A stretch of DNA of 29,811 nt, from contig CAZLWA010000108.1 in assembly GCA_964563165.1 (NCBI GenBank), positions 1 through 29,811 of the forward strand. The letters are read 5' to 3'. Position 1 is the first letter of the stretch; each line of letters starts with the position of its first letter. A program made the translations under genes and the position numbers. Below are positions 15,603 to 22,994 of this stretch, in pieces. Source of the DNA: CAZLWA01 sp964563165 (GTDB lineage Bacteria; CLD3; SB21). The notes beneath the pieces are model-generated. The model did no database searches and was not told the origin of the DNA. It saw only the letters and a program-made list of their open reading frames with translations.

Positions 15603-16961
15603 CTACCGGCTTTTGTATCCTGTGTTTTGATTGTTGTACCGGAACTTCGGCCATGCCGCCGTGCTATCCAATCCGTGACTGTCCGTTTGAAAACGATAGA
15701 CGCGGCCGCTGATATCGCTGATGAAAAGCGATCCGCCGCGGTCGATGGCCGGGGAAGACCACGTGATCCCGCTGGTTGTCTCTGCCAGCCACTTGAGGGA
15801 ACCGTCTGCCTTATTGAGTGCATACACTCTGCCAATCTCCTGCCCGAAATAAAGGATGCTGTCCGATCCCAGCGCCGGAGACGAATAAATATCAAAGTGG
15901 TCGCTTGGTACATCGTCCGGAAGATTCGCAGGCTCGAATATCCACTTTAGCGATCCGTCCGGATTAAGCGCAAACAGCGCAGAAGATGGAGAACCATTGT
16001 TGACGCCGAAATATATCGATCCGTCCAGGTCAACTGCGGGCGATGAGCGGAGCGTTCCGGTAAATCCCGCAGTTGACAAGCTGAATGTCCACGCGATCAC
16101 GCCGGAAGAGGATACGGCGTAAACCAATCCCGGCTGAGTGCATACGTAAATTGTTCCGTCCGCGCCGATCGCCGGCGACGCAATGCAATGGTCATTAACC
16201 CCAAGCGGCGTTGACCAGATCGTAGAACCGTCGGCAGGTCTGAGCGCCGTGAGAGGAATGTTATGGTAAACAAAATAGACCGTTCCGTCAGACCCGATCA
16301 CGGGTGCGTTTCTCAAAGCTTCGCTGGCCGGGCCCAGCACGGTCCAGCGCAGAGTTCCGCCGGAACTGATCGCATACAATCGGTCGCCCGCAACGTACAC
16401 CGTTCCGTCCGGTCCGAGTGTCGGAGATGATTGGCCGACTTCGAGCGTGACGGCGGTCGGATTAATATCATACGTCCACAGCGAATCTCCTGTAGCGGAT
16501 ACATGAAAAAGTTTATCTCCTGAGGCAGCCCCAGTCGCAGGTTGACGAATCTCGACCGTGAAGTAGATCGAGCCGTCGGCCGCGACCGCCGGTGTGGAGC
16601 GCACTTCATTGGATCCGAGCGGGAAGCGCCACGTCTCGCTGCCCGTCGCCGCATTCAGCGCAAGAAAATAGTGAGCGCCTCCGTGCGTGCCGGTAAGCCA
16701 GGTTGACGTTCCAGTATAAACGGTCATTTCATCGGTGCTAAGGGCGGGGGACGCGTAATATATTTCACCCGGCGCAGAGATCTCCCATCGTTTCCGCGCG
16801 GCGGTCTCATCAGGTCCTTTATTTTTATTATCACCGGAACTGCAGGAAGTTATCAAGCCGATCAAAAAGAAAACTGCGGCGGTGATGCCAAAGCGGGAGT
16901 TATTCCTTTTACAGCGCGGCGATCGTGAAACGATGGCGGCAAATGGGGACAGGCGGTTCAT
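15603..16961 (-). CDS. PQQ-type beta-propeller lipoprotein
   Basis: The 452-residue protein has a hydrophobic stretch ending in LITSC, with Cys40 as the likely lipidated residue. The mature protein should therefore be membrane-anchored outside the cytoplasm. It consists of about seven or eight repeats of the pattern SSPAxxxDGTIYxG...LYALxxxGxxxW, typical of the PQQ-like (PF13360/COG1520) beta-propeller. No catalytic residues for a PQQ dehydrogenase are evident, so a binding or scaffold role is more likely. It ends in AWPKFRYNNQNTG, a frequent ending for these propellers. AAGGAG lies 8 nt upstream of the ATG, which supports this start despite a long n-region. It is leftward and separate from the DUF5916 gene. 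Confidence 0.88.
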   Translation of the reverse strand: MNRLSPFAAIVSRSPRCKRNNSRFGITAAVFFLIGLITSCSSGDNKNKGPDETAARKRWEISAPGEIYYASPALSTDEMTVYTGTSTWLTGTHGGAHYFLALNAATGSETWRFPLGSNEVRSTPAVAADGSIYFTVEIRQPATGAASGDKLFHVSATGDSLWTYDINPTAVTLEVGQSSPTLGPDGTVYVAGDRLYAISSGGTLRWTVLGPASEALRNAPVIGSDGTVYFVYHNIPLTALRPADGSTIWSTPLGVNDHCIASPAIGADGTIYVCTQPGLVYAVSSSGVIAWTFSLSTAGFTGTLRSSPAVDLDGSIYFGVNNGSPSSALFALNPDGSLKWIFEPANLPDDVPSDHFDIYSSPALGSDSILYFGQEIGRVYALNKADGSLKWLAETTSGITWSSPAIDRGGSLFISDISGRVYRFQTDSHGLDSTAAWPKFRYNNQNTGYKSR

Positions 16962-17158
16962 AAATATCGCTCCTTCATCCTGATAGCGATTTTGAAAATG
17001 TGCGGAAATAAATCCGCCAAAAAAACAGCTCTATAAGATCGTACGGCCACTCTAAACTTAAGGATGCTGCCATCGGACGTCAAATGATAACGGTCATATA
17101 TTTCATCGAGGAGCCAAATAAAAGTTGTATTTGCCGCAGTTTTCACTTAAACTTATGG

Positions 17159-17181
17159 CGGAGGTTACCCCCTAACCTCCG
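17159..17181 (+). ncRNA. Hairpin upstream of orphan terminator (possible small RNA)
   Basis: CGGAGGTTA (17159-17167) and TAACCTCCG (17173-17181) are a perfect 9-bp stem with loop CCCCC. Only 12 nt separate it from the rightward terminator at 17194. Two adjacent hairpins ending in a T-tract, with no rightward coding gene for about 4 kb upstream, resemble the 3' end of a small RNA. The 5' end is unknown, and a simple repeat remnant is the alternative. Confidence 0.35.
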
Positions 17182-17193
17182 GCTACGATAGAG

Positions 17194-17227
17194 ACCCAAG
17201 GGTGTTCCCTCGCCCTTGGGTTTTTTT
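17194..17227 (+). terminator. Rightward intrinsic terminator without an upstream gene
   Basis: CCCAAGGG (17195-17202) and CCCTTGGG (17213-17220, one G-T pair) are separated by a 10-nt loop and followed by seven T residues. The T-run is only on the rightward side. The nearest rightward coding gene ends at 13148, so it probably ends a non-coding transcript or limits antisense transcription into 17.3 kb. Confidence 0.8.
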
Positions 17228-17377
17228 ATTAGAACAAAATAATCTTACCGGATAAAATATTTGTTAGAATTAATTTTAATTATCATTAATTACTAATTGA
17301 TTAATCTCATGATGTTTCTTAAAATAACGGGAGCCTATGAGATATTTCATTTAACCAACGAAAGAACAATCAATAGC

Positions 17378-17588
17378 ATGAAACTCTATTTGTCCATTTT
17401 GCCTCTCGGGCTGGTTTATCATTCTGCTCGGCCTGTTCCGTATGTTCGCCCCGGAGTTACAGCTAAATGCGGCTCAGAGCTCCTCGGACTGGCTCCTTCC
17501 ATCCGTCTTGCCTGAAACGGCTGTCGGAATGTTTTTGACGTTCAAAGCCTATTATCGACGGGCAGAAAGCGAACCTGCCGATCTTTGA
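17378..17588 (+). pseudogene. Frameshifted small membrane protein
   Basis: The reading frame opens with MKLYLSIL from the ATG at 17378. It then loses register near 17400, where the +1 frame continues protein-like as LSGWFIILLGLFRMFAPELQ and runs to a TGA at 17586-17588. Joined, the pieces would give a ~70-residue protein with one clear membrane span and a charged tail (AYYRRAESE). The hydrophobic segment followed by RMFAPE recalls small DUF4345-like membrane proteins, but that is a guess. A sequencing error could mimic the single frameshift. Confidence 0.55.
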
Positions 17589-17651
17589 TACCGGAGATGC
17601 CGGATGAATAAACAGAATATTTTTTATTGGGATATCATCCCAAACCATTAA

Positions 17652-17897
17652 ATGATGAGTCAGCAGGAATACACCGTAAGAAATGCGAAGCCAAGCGAAT
17701 TTGAGAAGATCGGAAAACTGATGGCTCAGGCCTATTCGCAGCTGGAAGGGTTTCCAAAAGAATCTGAACAACCGAATTATTATAAAATGCTTGCCAATAT
17801 CGGAGAGTTGACAAATAAACCGGGAACAGAACTCTTAGTCGCTGTTTCTTCTGACAACAGAATAGCAGGCGGCGGAAAATCATCGATCACTGGCTGA
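17652..17897 (+). pseudogene. Truncated GNAT acetyltransferase
   Basis: The 81 residues match the N-terminal half of a GNAT fold: YTVRNAKPSEFEKIGKLMAQAY (beta1-alpha1), then ELLVAVSSDNRIAGG (beta2-beta3). The protein stops there, before the acetyl-CoA-binding R/Q-x-x-G-x-G/A loop and the C-terminal strands, so it cannot be active. After 17875 another frame reads KIIDHWLSRNVLTAEEI, which looks like part of a different protein. A deletion joining two genes is possible. There is no ribosome-binding site before the ATG. Confidence 0.65.
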
Positions 17898-17993
17898 GCC
17901 GGAATGTTTTGACAGCCGAAGAAATATCTTGTCGCAAAAGTAAATTCCTTTCAATATATTGTCAAATCACTAACCTAAACAGGAGACCCTATC

Positions 17994-18560
17994 ATGGCAA
18001 AGAAAAAGAAAAAAGCGGCTAAGAAAGCGAAGAAAGCAAAGAAAGCAGCCGGGAAATCCGCGGTTAAAAAAGCGCCGGGAGCTAATCCGATGACCGGACT
18101 GCTTGCGTGGTATGCGCAGGAATCGAAAGCAACCTTACGTATGATTGGCGCCATACCCAACGACAAACTCGGAACAAAAATTCATGCTAAGTTCCGCACG
18201 GCAGGCGAACTCGCGATTCACTTGGGCGATGCAATGAACGATCTGATGGTGACGCTGAAAAGCGGCCGGATGGCCTTCGGCAAACCCTCTACGTTTGCCA
18301 CGACCGAAGAGATGCTGGCGCATTATAAGAAAACCTCGCAGGCGTTCATGGCGAATGCGAAAAGTATCAGTAAGAGTAATCTGACGAAAAAGTATCCGTT
18401 CGAAATGAACGGTAAGATCATGTGGGAACCAACCGGAATGGAAATGGCACAGACCTGGGTCTGCCACGAGATCCATCACCGTGCGCATATCGGTGCGATC
18501 CTGCGCGTGCTGGACGCCAAAGTTCCGGGTATGTACGGCCCGACCGCTGACGATATGTAG
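17994..18560 (+). CDS. DinB-like four-helix protein with lysine-rich N-terminus
   Basis: The 188-residue protein carries a DinB/YfiT-type four-helix bundle from about residue 33. Metal-binding histidines of the family are visible at H76 (ELAIHLGDAMNDL) and in HEIHHRAHIGAIL (H158, H162). DinB proteins are metal-dependent; members include thiol transferases and stress proteins, and most are uncharacterised. Residues 1-28 are extra: almost only Lys and Ala, histone-H1-like, and suggestive of nucleic-acid binding or disorder. AGGAGA lies about 8 nt upstream of the ATG. It is an intact gene between two decayed ones. Confidence 0.85.
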   Translation: MAKKKKKAAKKAKKAKKAAGKSAVKKAPGANPMTGLLAWYAQESKATLRMIGAIPNDKLGTKIHAKFRTAGELAIHLGDAMNDLMVTLKSGRMAFGKPSTFATTEEMLAHYKKTSQAFMANAKSISKSNLTKKYPFEMNGKIMWEPTGMEMAQTWVCHEIHHRAHIGAILRVLDAKVPGMYGPTADDM

Positions 18561-18577
18561 ATCCGGCCGTGTAGTCT

Positions 18578-18738
18578 TGTCATTTCGACGAGTGGCGCTT
18601 TGGGCGCCATGAGGAGAAATCTGGAATCTCTGCAGATGAACAAGTGCCGTCGTTTGAATTGTGAACGCAGATTTCTCAGTCGTCCCGATTCCCATTCGGC
18701 GGGCTCAGGGCAGGCATCGGGACTCCTTCGAAATGACA
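18578..18738. repeat. MITE-like nested palindromic element
   Basis: The 161-bp segment begins with TGTCATTTCGA (18578-18588) and ends with its reverse complement TCGAAATGACA (18728-18738). A second inverted pair, GAGAAATCTG (18614-18623) and CAGATTTCTC (18668-18677), lies inside it. It starts 17 bp after the DinB stop codon and carries no gene. Similar single arms occur at 12196-12221 and 15506-15553. This looks like a non-autonomous dispersed repeat; no transposase is in the window. Confidence 0.8.
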
Positions 18739-18785
18739 TGGAGGGTTGCGTAGGCTTGTCATGTGGAAACGAAGGGGGATTCCGA

Positions 18786-19029
18786 GTGAAGGATCACAAT
18801 TTCTACGTTTACATTACTACCAATCAGAAGAAGACCGTATTGTATAACGGAATAACGAACGATCTGTTACGAAGAACTGAGCACACTCAGAGAACCGGGG
18901 AATAAAAAAGATCTTCGCAGGAAGATATTATTGTTACAATCTGGTGTATACTACGAGTGGTTTTCCGATATTCGAGCGGCGATAGATCGTGAATAAGAAA
19001 TAAAAAAATGGGGAAGAAAGGCGGCAAAG
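18786..19029 (+). pseudogene. Decayed GIY-YIG endonuclease-family gene
   Basis: From GTG at 18786 the frame encodes NFYVYITTNQKKTVLYNGIT and NDLLRRTEH, the N-terminal half of a short GIY-YIG domain protein (UvrC/YhbQ-like). The frame is lost near 18900. A second frame then gives FAGRYYCYNLVY and a third gives YEWFSDIRAAIDRE, which ends in an in-frame TAA at 18994-18996 where a Lys codon is expected. Beyond it EIKKWGRK, the family C-terminus, is still readable. Two frameshifts and a nonsense change make this a clear pseudogene, so decay rather than a single read error. Confidence 0.85.
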
Positions 19030-19254
19030 GGATCGCAGAGAAATTTGCCGCGGGGGTGAAATTGAACGTTGTTCAGATCAAGTGAAAACGCGAATGAGAT
19101 GAATAAAGGACAGCCGCAAGCTTTAGGCTGCGTGACTGGAAAATGTAATTCGCGATATCTTTCGCACCCTGAAGGTTGCGCATACCGGATCTCACGAAAG
19201 AAATTTTCCCGGCCGAAATGGAATTCCCTTACAGGAAATTAACAAGGAGTTATT

Positions 19255-20157
19255 ATGTCCATACGCCCGATCAAACGAATCATCGAATCCAAACCGACTC
19301 TGGAAGGCGCCGGTGTTCGTTTACGCCGTGCGTTCGGATTCGGCGACACGGAAGAATACGATCCGTTTTTACTGCTCGACGATTTCAGAAATGAAAATCC
19401 TGCCGATTACATGAAAGGATTTCCATGGCATCCTCACCGCGGCATCGAAACCATCACATACGTGCTTGCCGGAGAAGTGAGTCACGGAGACAGTTTAGGA
19501 AATAAAGGCACTCTGGCTTCAGGCGATGTCCAGTGGATGACGGCGGGCAGCGGAATTATGCATCAGGAAATGCCGAAAGGGGATGCGAACGGCCGCATGC
19601 ATGGATTTCAATTGTGGGCCAATCTCCCGGCATCATTGAAGATGACAAAACCGCGTTACCAGGACATAGGATCCAAAGATGTGCCGGAAGCTACCGATGA
19701 CGACGGAACGAAGATCCGCGTCATTTGCGGAAATTTCCGGGGAAAAAGCGGGCCGGTTGACGGTATTGCCGCGGATCCGCGTTATCTGGATGTGTGGGTG
19801 CCGCCGGGCAAACGAAAAATTCTCAAAGTCGAAACGAATTATCATGCATTCGCTTATGTATTCGAAGGTTCCGGTTCGTTCCGCGATTCTTCCCAGCCCA
19901 TGGCGGTAAAAACGGAAGTTGTGGGACAACATGGCGAAGCGAAACCCATGATGACGGGAAACCGTTCGCTCGTGCTGTTCGACAGAGGCGACGAAGTAGT
20001 TGTCCAGGCCGGTGACGCTGGAATCCGTTTTTTATTTGTATCGGGTAAACCGTTGGAGGAACCTGTGGCGTGGCATGGCCCGATCGTGATGAATACGCAG
20101 GAGGAATTACGCCAGGCGATGGCCGATCTTCATGACGGCACGTTTATAAAAAAGTAA
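19255..20157 (+). CDS. Pirin-family protein
   Basis: The 300-residue bicupin has the pirin metal site: H59 and H61 in PWHPHRGIET, H103 and E105 in GIMHQEMP. The N-terminal cupin core includes DPFLLLDDF and YVLAGEVSHGDSLGN, and the C-terminal cupin contains ILFVSGKPLEEPVAWHGPIVMNTQEEL, as in other pirins. Some bacterial pirins act as quercetin dioxygenases; others are regulatory or redox-responsive, and the sequence does not decide. AAGGAG lies 7 nt upstream of the ATG. It is a single gene between a decayed region and a repeat-rich spacer. Confidence 0.93.
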   Translation: MSIRPIKRIIESKPTLEGAGVRLRRAFGFGDTEEYDPFLLLDDFRNENPADYMKGFPWHPHRGIETITYVLAGEVSHGDSLGNKGTLASGDVQWMTAGSGIMHQEMPKGDANGRMHGFQLWANLPASLKMTKPRYQDIGSKDVPEATDDDGTKIRVICGNFRGKSGPVDGIAADPRYLDVWVPPGKRKILKVETNYHAFAYVFEGSGSFRDSSQPMAVKTEVVGQHGEAKPMMTGNRSLVLFDRGDEVVVQAGDAGIRFLFVSGKPLEEPVAWHGPIVMNTQEELRQAMADLHDGTFIKK

Positions 20158-20225
20158 GTATTGGTTATTAATTCGCCCAGCCCTTCTTTAATAAAGGGGG
20201 CGCCGAATGCGCGTATTGTTTGGCT

Positions 20226-20373
20226 CCTCACCCACGCGTCATGGCGCTGGGCAGGCCCGACCTTCTCCTCAAAGAGGAGAGGGAACCGGAGATTCTCCTC
20301 CCAAGTTAGTTAAGTTCCTCTCTCCTTTTCAAGAGCTTGTCCTGAGCCTTGCGAAGGAAGAGGGGGGTGAGGT
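20226..20373. repeat. Composite CCTCACCC/GGGTGAGG palindrome with inserted repeat
   Basis: The left arm CCTCACCC (20226-20233) and the inner CTCCTCAAAGAGGAGAGGG match the element at 26661-26757. The right side reads CTCTCCTTTTCAA and then AAGAGGGGGGTGAGG. Between them lies an extra GAGCTTGTCCTGAGCCTTGC segment that is absent from the 26661 copy. This looks like one repeat inserted into another. It occupies most of the pirin-M28 spacer. Confidence 0.7.
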
Positions 20374-20415
20374 TGACATACGAGAGAGAAACTAATTTCA
20401 CCTGAAAGTACATTC

Positions 20416-22605
20416 ATGAAACGACTTCTGATACTATTCTTTATCCCGCTCTTTTTCTTCGCACAGCAAAAACAAACCTGGGAAGAGAAATTCCGTGCGA
20501 TGCCCAAACCGGACAATCTCCGCGAATACATGAAACGTCTCTCGGCGCGTCCGCATCATCTCGGCTCGCCATACGGTAAAGACAACGCGGAATGGCTCGC
20601 CGCGAAATTCAAAGAGTTCGGCTGGGAAGTGAAGATCGAAACGTTCAAAGTTCTCTTTCCCACACCGAAAGAACGTCTGCTTGAACTGGTCGAACCGAAA
20701 AAGTTCACGGCGAAACTTCAGGAACCCGCCGTGGCGATCGATCCGACATCCGATCAGCATAGCGAACAGCTTCCGACCTACAACGCGTACTCGATCGACG
20801 GCGATGTGACCGCGCCGCTCGTGTATGTGAATTACGGGGTCACTGCAGACTACGAACAATTGGAACGGCTGGGAATTTCCGTAAAAGGCTGCATCGTGAT
20901 CGCACGGTATGGCGGATCGTGGCGCGGCATCAAGCCGAAACTCGCGGCCGAGCATGGCGCGGTAGGCTGCATCATTTATTCCGATCCCGCGGATGACGGT
21001 TACGGCGCGGGCGATGTATTTCCGAAAGGAGCGTTTCGTAATTCCGACGGCGTGCAGCGCGGAAGCGTGATGGATATGCCTACGCATCCGGGTGATCCTT
21101 TGACGCCGGGCGTCGGCGCGGTAACAAATGCATTGCCGAAAAATATTTCAGACATAGATGTCCTTACGAAAATTCCTGTTATGCCGATCTCGTACGGCGA
21201 TGCGCTTCCGCTGCTTGAATCGCTGACCGGGCCCGTTGCGCCGTCTGCGTGGCGCGGAAAACTTCCGATCACGTACCATATAGGCGCCGGTGCGTCGAAA
21301 GTCCATCTCAAATTAAAATTCGACTGGAATATCGTGGACGCATATGATGTGATCGCGACGATAGCGGGCAGTGTGTATCCCGACGAATGGATTGTGCGCG
21401 GAAATCATTATGACGCGTGGGTGAATGGTGCGGAGGACCCGATTTCAAGTATGGTCTGCGAACTTGAAGAAGCGCGCGCATTCGGTGAATTGAGGCGGCA
21501 AGGGTGGAAACCAAAACGCACGATCGTCTATTGCGCCTGGGACGGCGAGGAACAAGGATTGCTCGGCTCTACCGAATGGGCGGAAACACATGCCGAGGAA
21601 TTACAGAAAAAGGCAGCCGTCTATATCAATACGGACGGTAACGGGCGCGGCTACCTGAGCGTGGAAGGTTCCCATTCGCTCGAAAGTTTTATTAATAATG
21701 TCGCGAAGGATATCATAGACCCTGAAACAAATTTCAGTGTTTGGAAACGCCTGCAGTCAAAATTAATTGCAAACGCAGCTTCAGACAAAGACCGTGGTGA
21801 AATCCGCTCGCGCAGCGACTTGCGGATTCACGCGCTTGGCTCCGGATCGGACTATACGGTGTTTCTTGATCATCTGGGGATCGCGTCGCTCGATCTCGGC
21901 TATGGCGGAGAAGATGACGGCGGAATTTATCATTCTATTTATGATGATTTTTATTGGTATAAAACCTTTTCCGACACAAATTTTGTTTACGGAAAAACGC
22001 TTGCGCAAACGGTGGGCACGGCAGTGATGCGCCTCGCCGATGCGGAAATTCTGCCTTTCAAATTTTCCAACGCCGCGGAGACGATAAAGAAATATGCGGA
22101 TGAAGTGCAGAAACTGTTGAAGAGCAAACAAGAAGAGACCGCTGAAAGGAACAAGCAACTGGATGACGGAGTTTTCACGGCTATCACGGATCCGCACGAG
22201 AAGTTCATTCCGCCGATCAAAGAAGAGGTCCCGCCGTACCTCAATTTCGCTCCGCTGCAAAATGCGGTGGATGCACTGACGCGCAGTGCGGAGCGATACG
22301 GAAAACTGATAGACAAAATTCCTTTGAAGAGTTCAACGCTGGTTCGCGGCATCAATCAGAAATTATTACAAACCGAACGCGCGATGATTGACAGCGGGGG
22401 ATTGCCGAATCGTCCGTGGTACAGGCATCAGATCTACGCGCCCGGTTTCTATACCGGGTACGGCGTGAAAACGCTTCCGGCGATCCGTGAAGCGATCGAG
22501 CAGAAACAGTGGAAGCTCGCGGAAGAACAGATCGTGAAAGTTTCAAACGTGATCCTGCAGACCTCTGCGGCGATTAATGCGGCGGCTGCGGAGATGGAGA
22601 AATAG
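20416..22605 (+). CDS. Exported M28B (PSMA/glutamate-carboxypeptidase-II-like) peptidase
   Basis: The 729-residue protein has a signal peptide (MKRLLILFFIPLFFFAQ) and a PA domain at about residues 120-290 (PLVYVNYGVTADYEQL, VIARYGGSWRGIKP). The M28 peptidase domain follows. The two-zinc site is complete: H331 and D333 in GNHYDAW, bridging D341, E378-E379 in WDGEEQG (catalytic and ligand), D407, and H506 in IYHSIYDD. A C-terminal helical dimerisation-like domain spans about 540-729. By analogy to human GCPII it is a metallo-carboxypeptidase; its real substrate is unknown. It is likely periplasmic. No strong ribosome-binding site is evident before the ATG. A 16-bp-arm palindrome overlaps its stop codon. 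Confidence 0.93.
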   Translation: MKRLLILFFIPLFFFAQQKQTWEEKFRAMPKPDNLREYMKRLSARPHHLGSPYGKDNAEWLAAKFKEFGWEVKIETFKVLFPTPKERLLELVEPKKFTAKLQEPAVAIDPTSDQHSEQLPTYNAYSIDGDVTAPLVYVNYGVTADYEQLERLGISVKGCIVIARYGGSWRGIKPKLAAEHGAVGCIIYSDPADDGYGAGDVFPKGAFRNSDGVQRGSVMDMPTHPGDPLTPGVGAVTNALPKNISDIDVLTKIPVMPISYGDALPLLESLTGPVAPSAWRGKLPITYHIGAGASKVHLKLKFDWNIVDAYDVIATIAGSVYPDEWIVRGNHYDAWVNGAEDPISSMVCELEEARAFGELRRQGWKPKRTIVYCAWDGEEQGLLGSTEWAETHAEELQKKAAVYINTDGNGRGYLSVEGSHSLESFINNVAKDIIDPETNFSVWKRLQSKLIANAASDKDRGEIRSRSDLRIHALGSGSDYTVFLDHLGIASLDLGYGGEDDGGIYHSIYDDFYWYKTFSDTNFVYGKTLAQTVGTAVMRLADAEILPFKFSNAAETIKKYADEVQKLLKSKQEETAERNKQLDDGVFTAITDPHEKFIPPIKEEVPPYLNFAPLQNAVDALTRSAERYGKLIDKIPLKSSTLVRGINQKLLQTERAMIDSGGLPNRPWYRHQIYAPGFYTGYGVKTLPAIREAIEQKQWKLAEEQIVKVSNVILQTSAAINAAAAEMEK

Positions 22606-22636
22606 ACTTCCCAAGTCTTTAAGACTTGGGAAGTCT
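22604..22636. repeat. Long CCCAAGTCTT palindrome overlapping the M28 stop
   Basis: AGACTTCCCAAGTCTT (22604-22619), a central T, and the exact reverse complement (22621-22636) give perfect 16-bp arms. The first two bases are part of the M28 TAG stop. It shares its 21-bp core with 12363-12383. There is no T-run, so it is more likely a 3' stabiliser or a mobile palindrome than a terminator. Confidence 0.9.
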
Positions 22637-22697
22637 GGGGAACGAATCCATCCAACCTCCTTTAATATAGGGGATGAGATGGATGAAATCACATGTT

Positions 22698-22761
22698 ACC
22701 CCTACGGGGTTTTGAATTTTTTATTTTACATCCAGCTACAAACATTTCGCCCCTACGGGGC
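22698..22761. repeat. Pair of CCCCTACGGGG palindromes
   Basis: ACCCC-TAC-GGGGT (22698-22710) and GCCCC-TAC-GGGGC (22749-22761) are two short hairpins 51 bp apart. The intervening 38 bp are AT-rich. The equal form of both suggests a paired repeat unit in the M28-GH63 spacer. Confidence 0.75.
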
Positions 22762-22811
22762 TTAGGAAATGAGAAGTACTAATAGACAAACGCATGAATC
22801 CTCGAAGGCCG

Positions 22812-22853
22812 ATTGATGCGGCTGCGATGGAGATGGAGAGCGGAGCAAAATAG
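22812..22853 (+). pseudogene. Duplicate-like remnant of the M28 gene 3' end
   Basis: Bases 22812-22853 read IDAAAMEMESGAK-stop. This closely parallels the end of the M28 protein, INAAAAEMEK-stop (22573-22605), at both protein and DNA level. Further upstream only a short ATCCT match continues. It may be a leftover of a tandem duplication or of a degraded paralogue. Confidence 0.5.
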
Positions 22854-22860
22854 AAGATGC

Positions 22861-22932
22861 CCCTCCTGCTAGGGAGGGGTGGTCGATGTACAAGCTCTTA
22901 GCCACCCTAACCCTTCCTTGAAAAGGAGGGGA
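22861..22932. repeat. CCCCTCC palindromes before the GH63 gene
   Basis: CCCCTCC (22861-22867) pairs with the following GGGAGGGG, and a second block, CCTTCCTTGAAAAGGAGGGG, ends at 22932. GGTGG in the first part and CCACC in the second give a weak outer pairing, so the unit resembles the composite elements at 20226 and 26661. Confidence 0.7.
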
Positions 22933-22994
22933 ATAGTTTTTTTCTCAAATCTTAATGGAGAATAGAAAATTAAATTTAGAACCTGCCCAATCCC

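Larger units (their letters stand above)
16962..17377. other. Gap with orphan terminator and AT-rich segment
   Basis: No coding gene is credible here. The left part is the leader and upstream region of the leftward propeller gene. A 9-bp hairpin (17159-17181) and a rightward intrinsic terminator (17194-17227) sit in the middle. An AT-rich stretch (17228-17320) could hold the promoter of the decayed gene that follows. Confidence 0.7.
22606..22994. other. Spacer between M28 and GH63 genes
   Basis: The 389-bp gap has no intact gene. It contains the long palindrome, the CCCCTACGGGG pair, the M28-tail-like remnant, and a CCCCTCC/GGGAGGGG pair within 22861-22932. A short ATG frame at 22955 overlaps the GH63 start out of frame; I see no support for it. 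Confidence 0.8.

Noticed and set aside
18600..18785. N-terminal part of an ORF reading into the GIY-YIG remnant
   Set aside because: This stretch is the MITE-like repeat; only the part from about 18786 is GIY-YIG-like.
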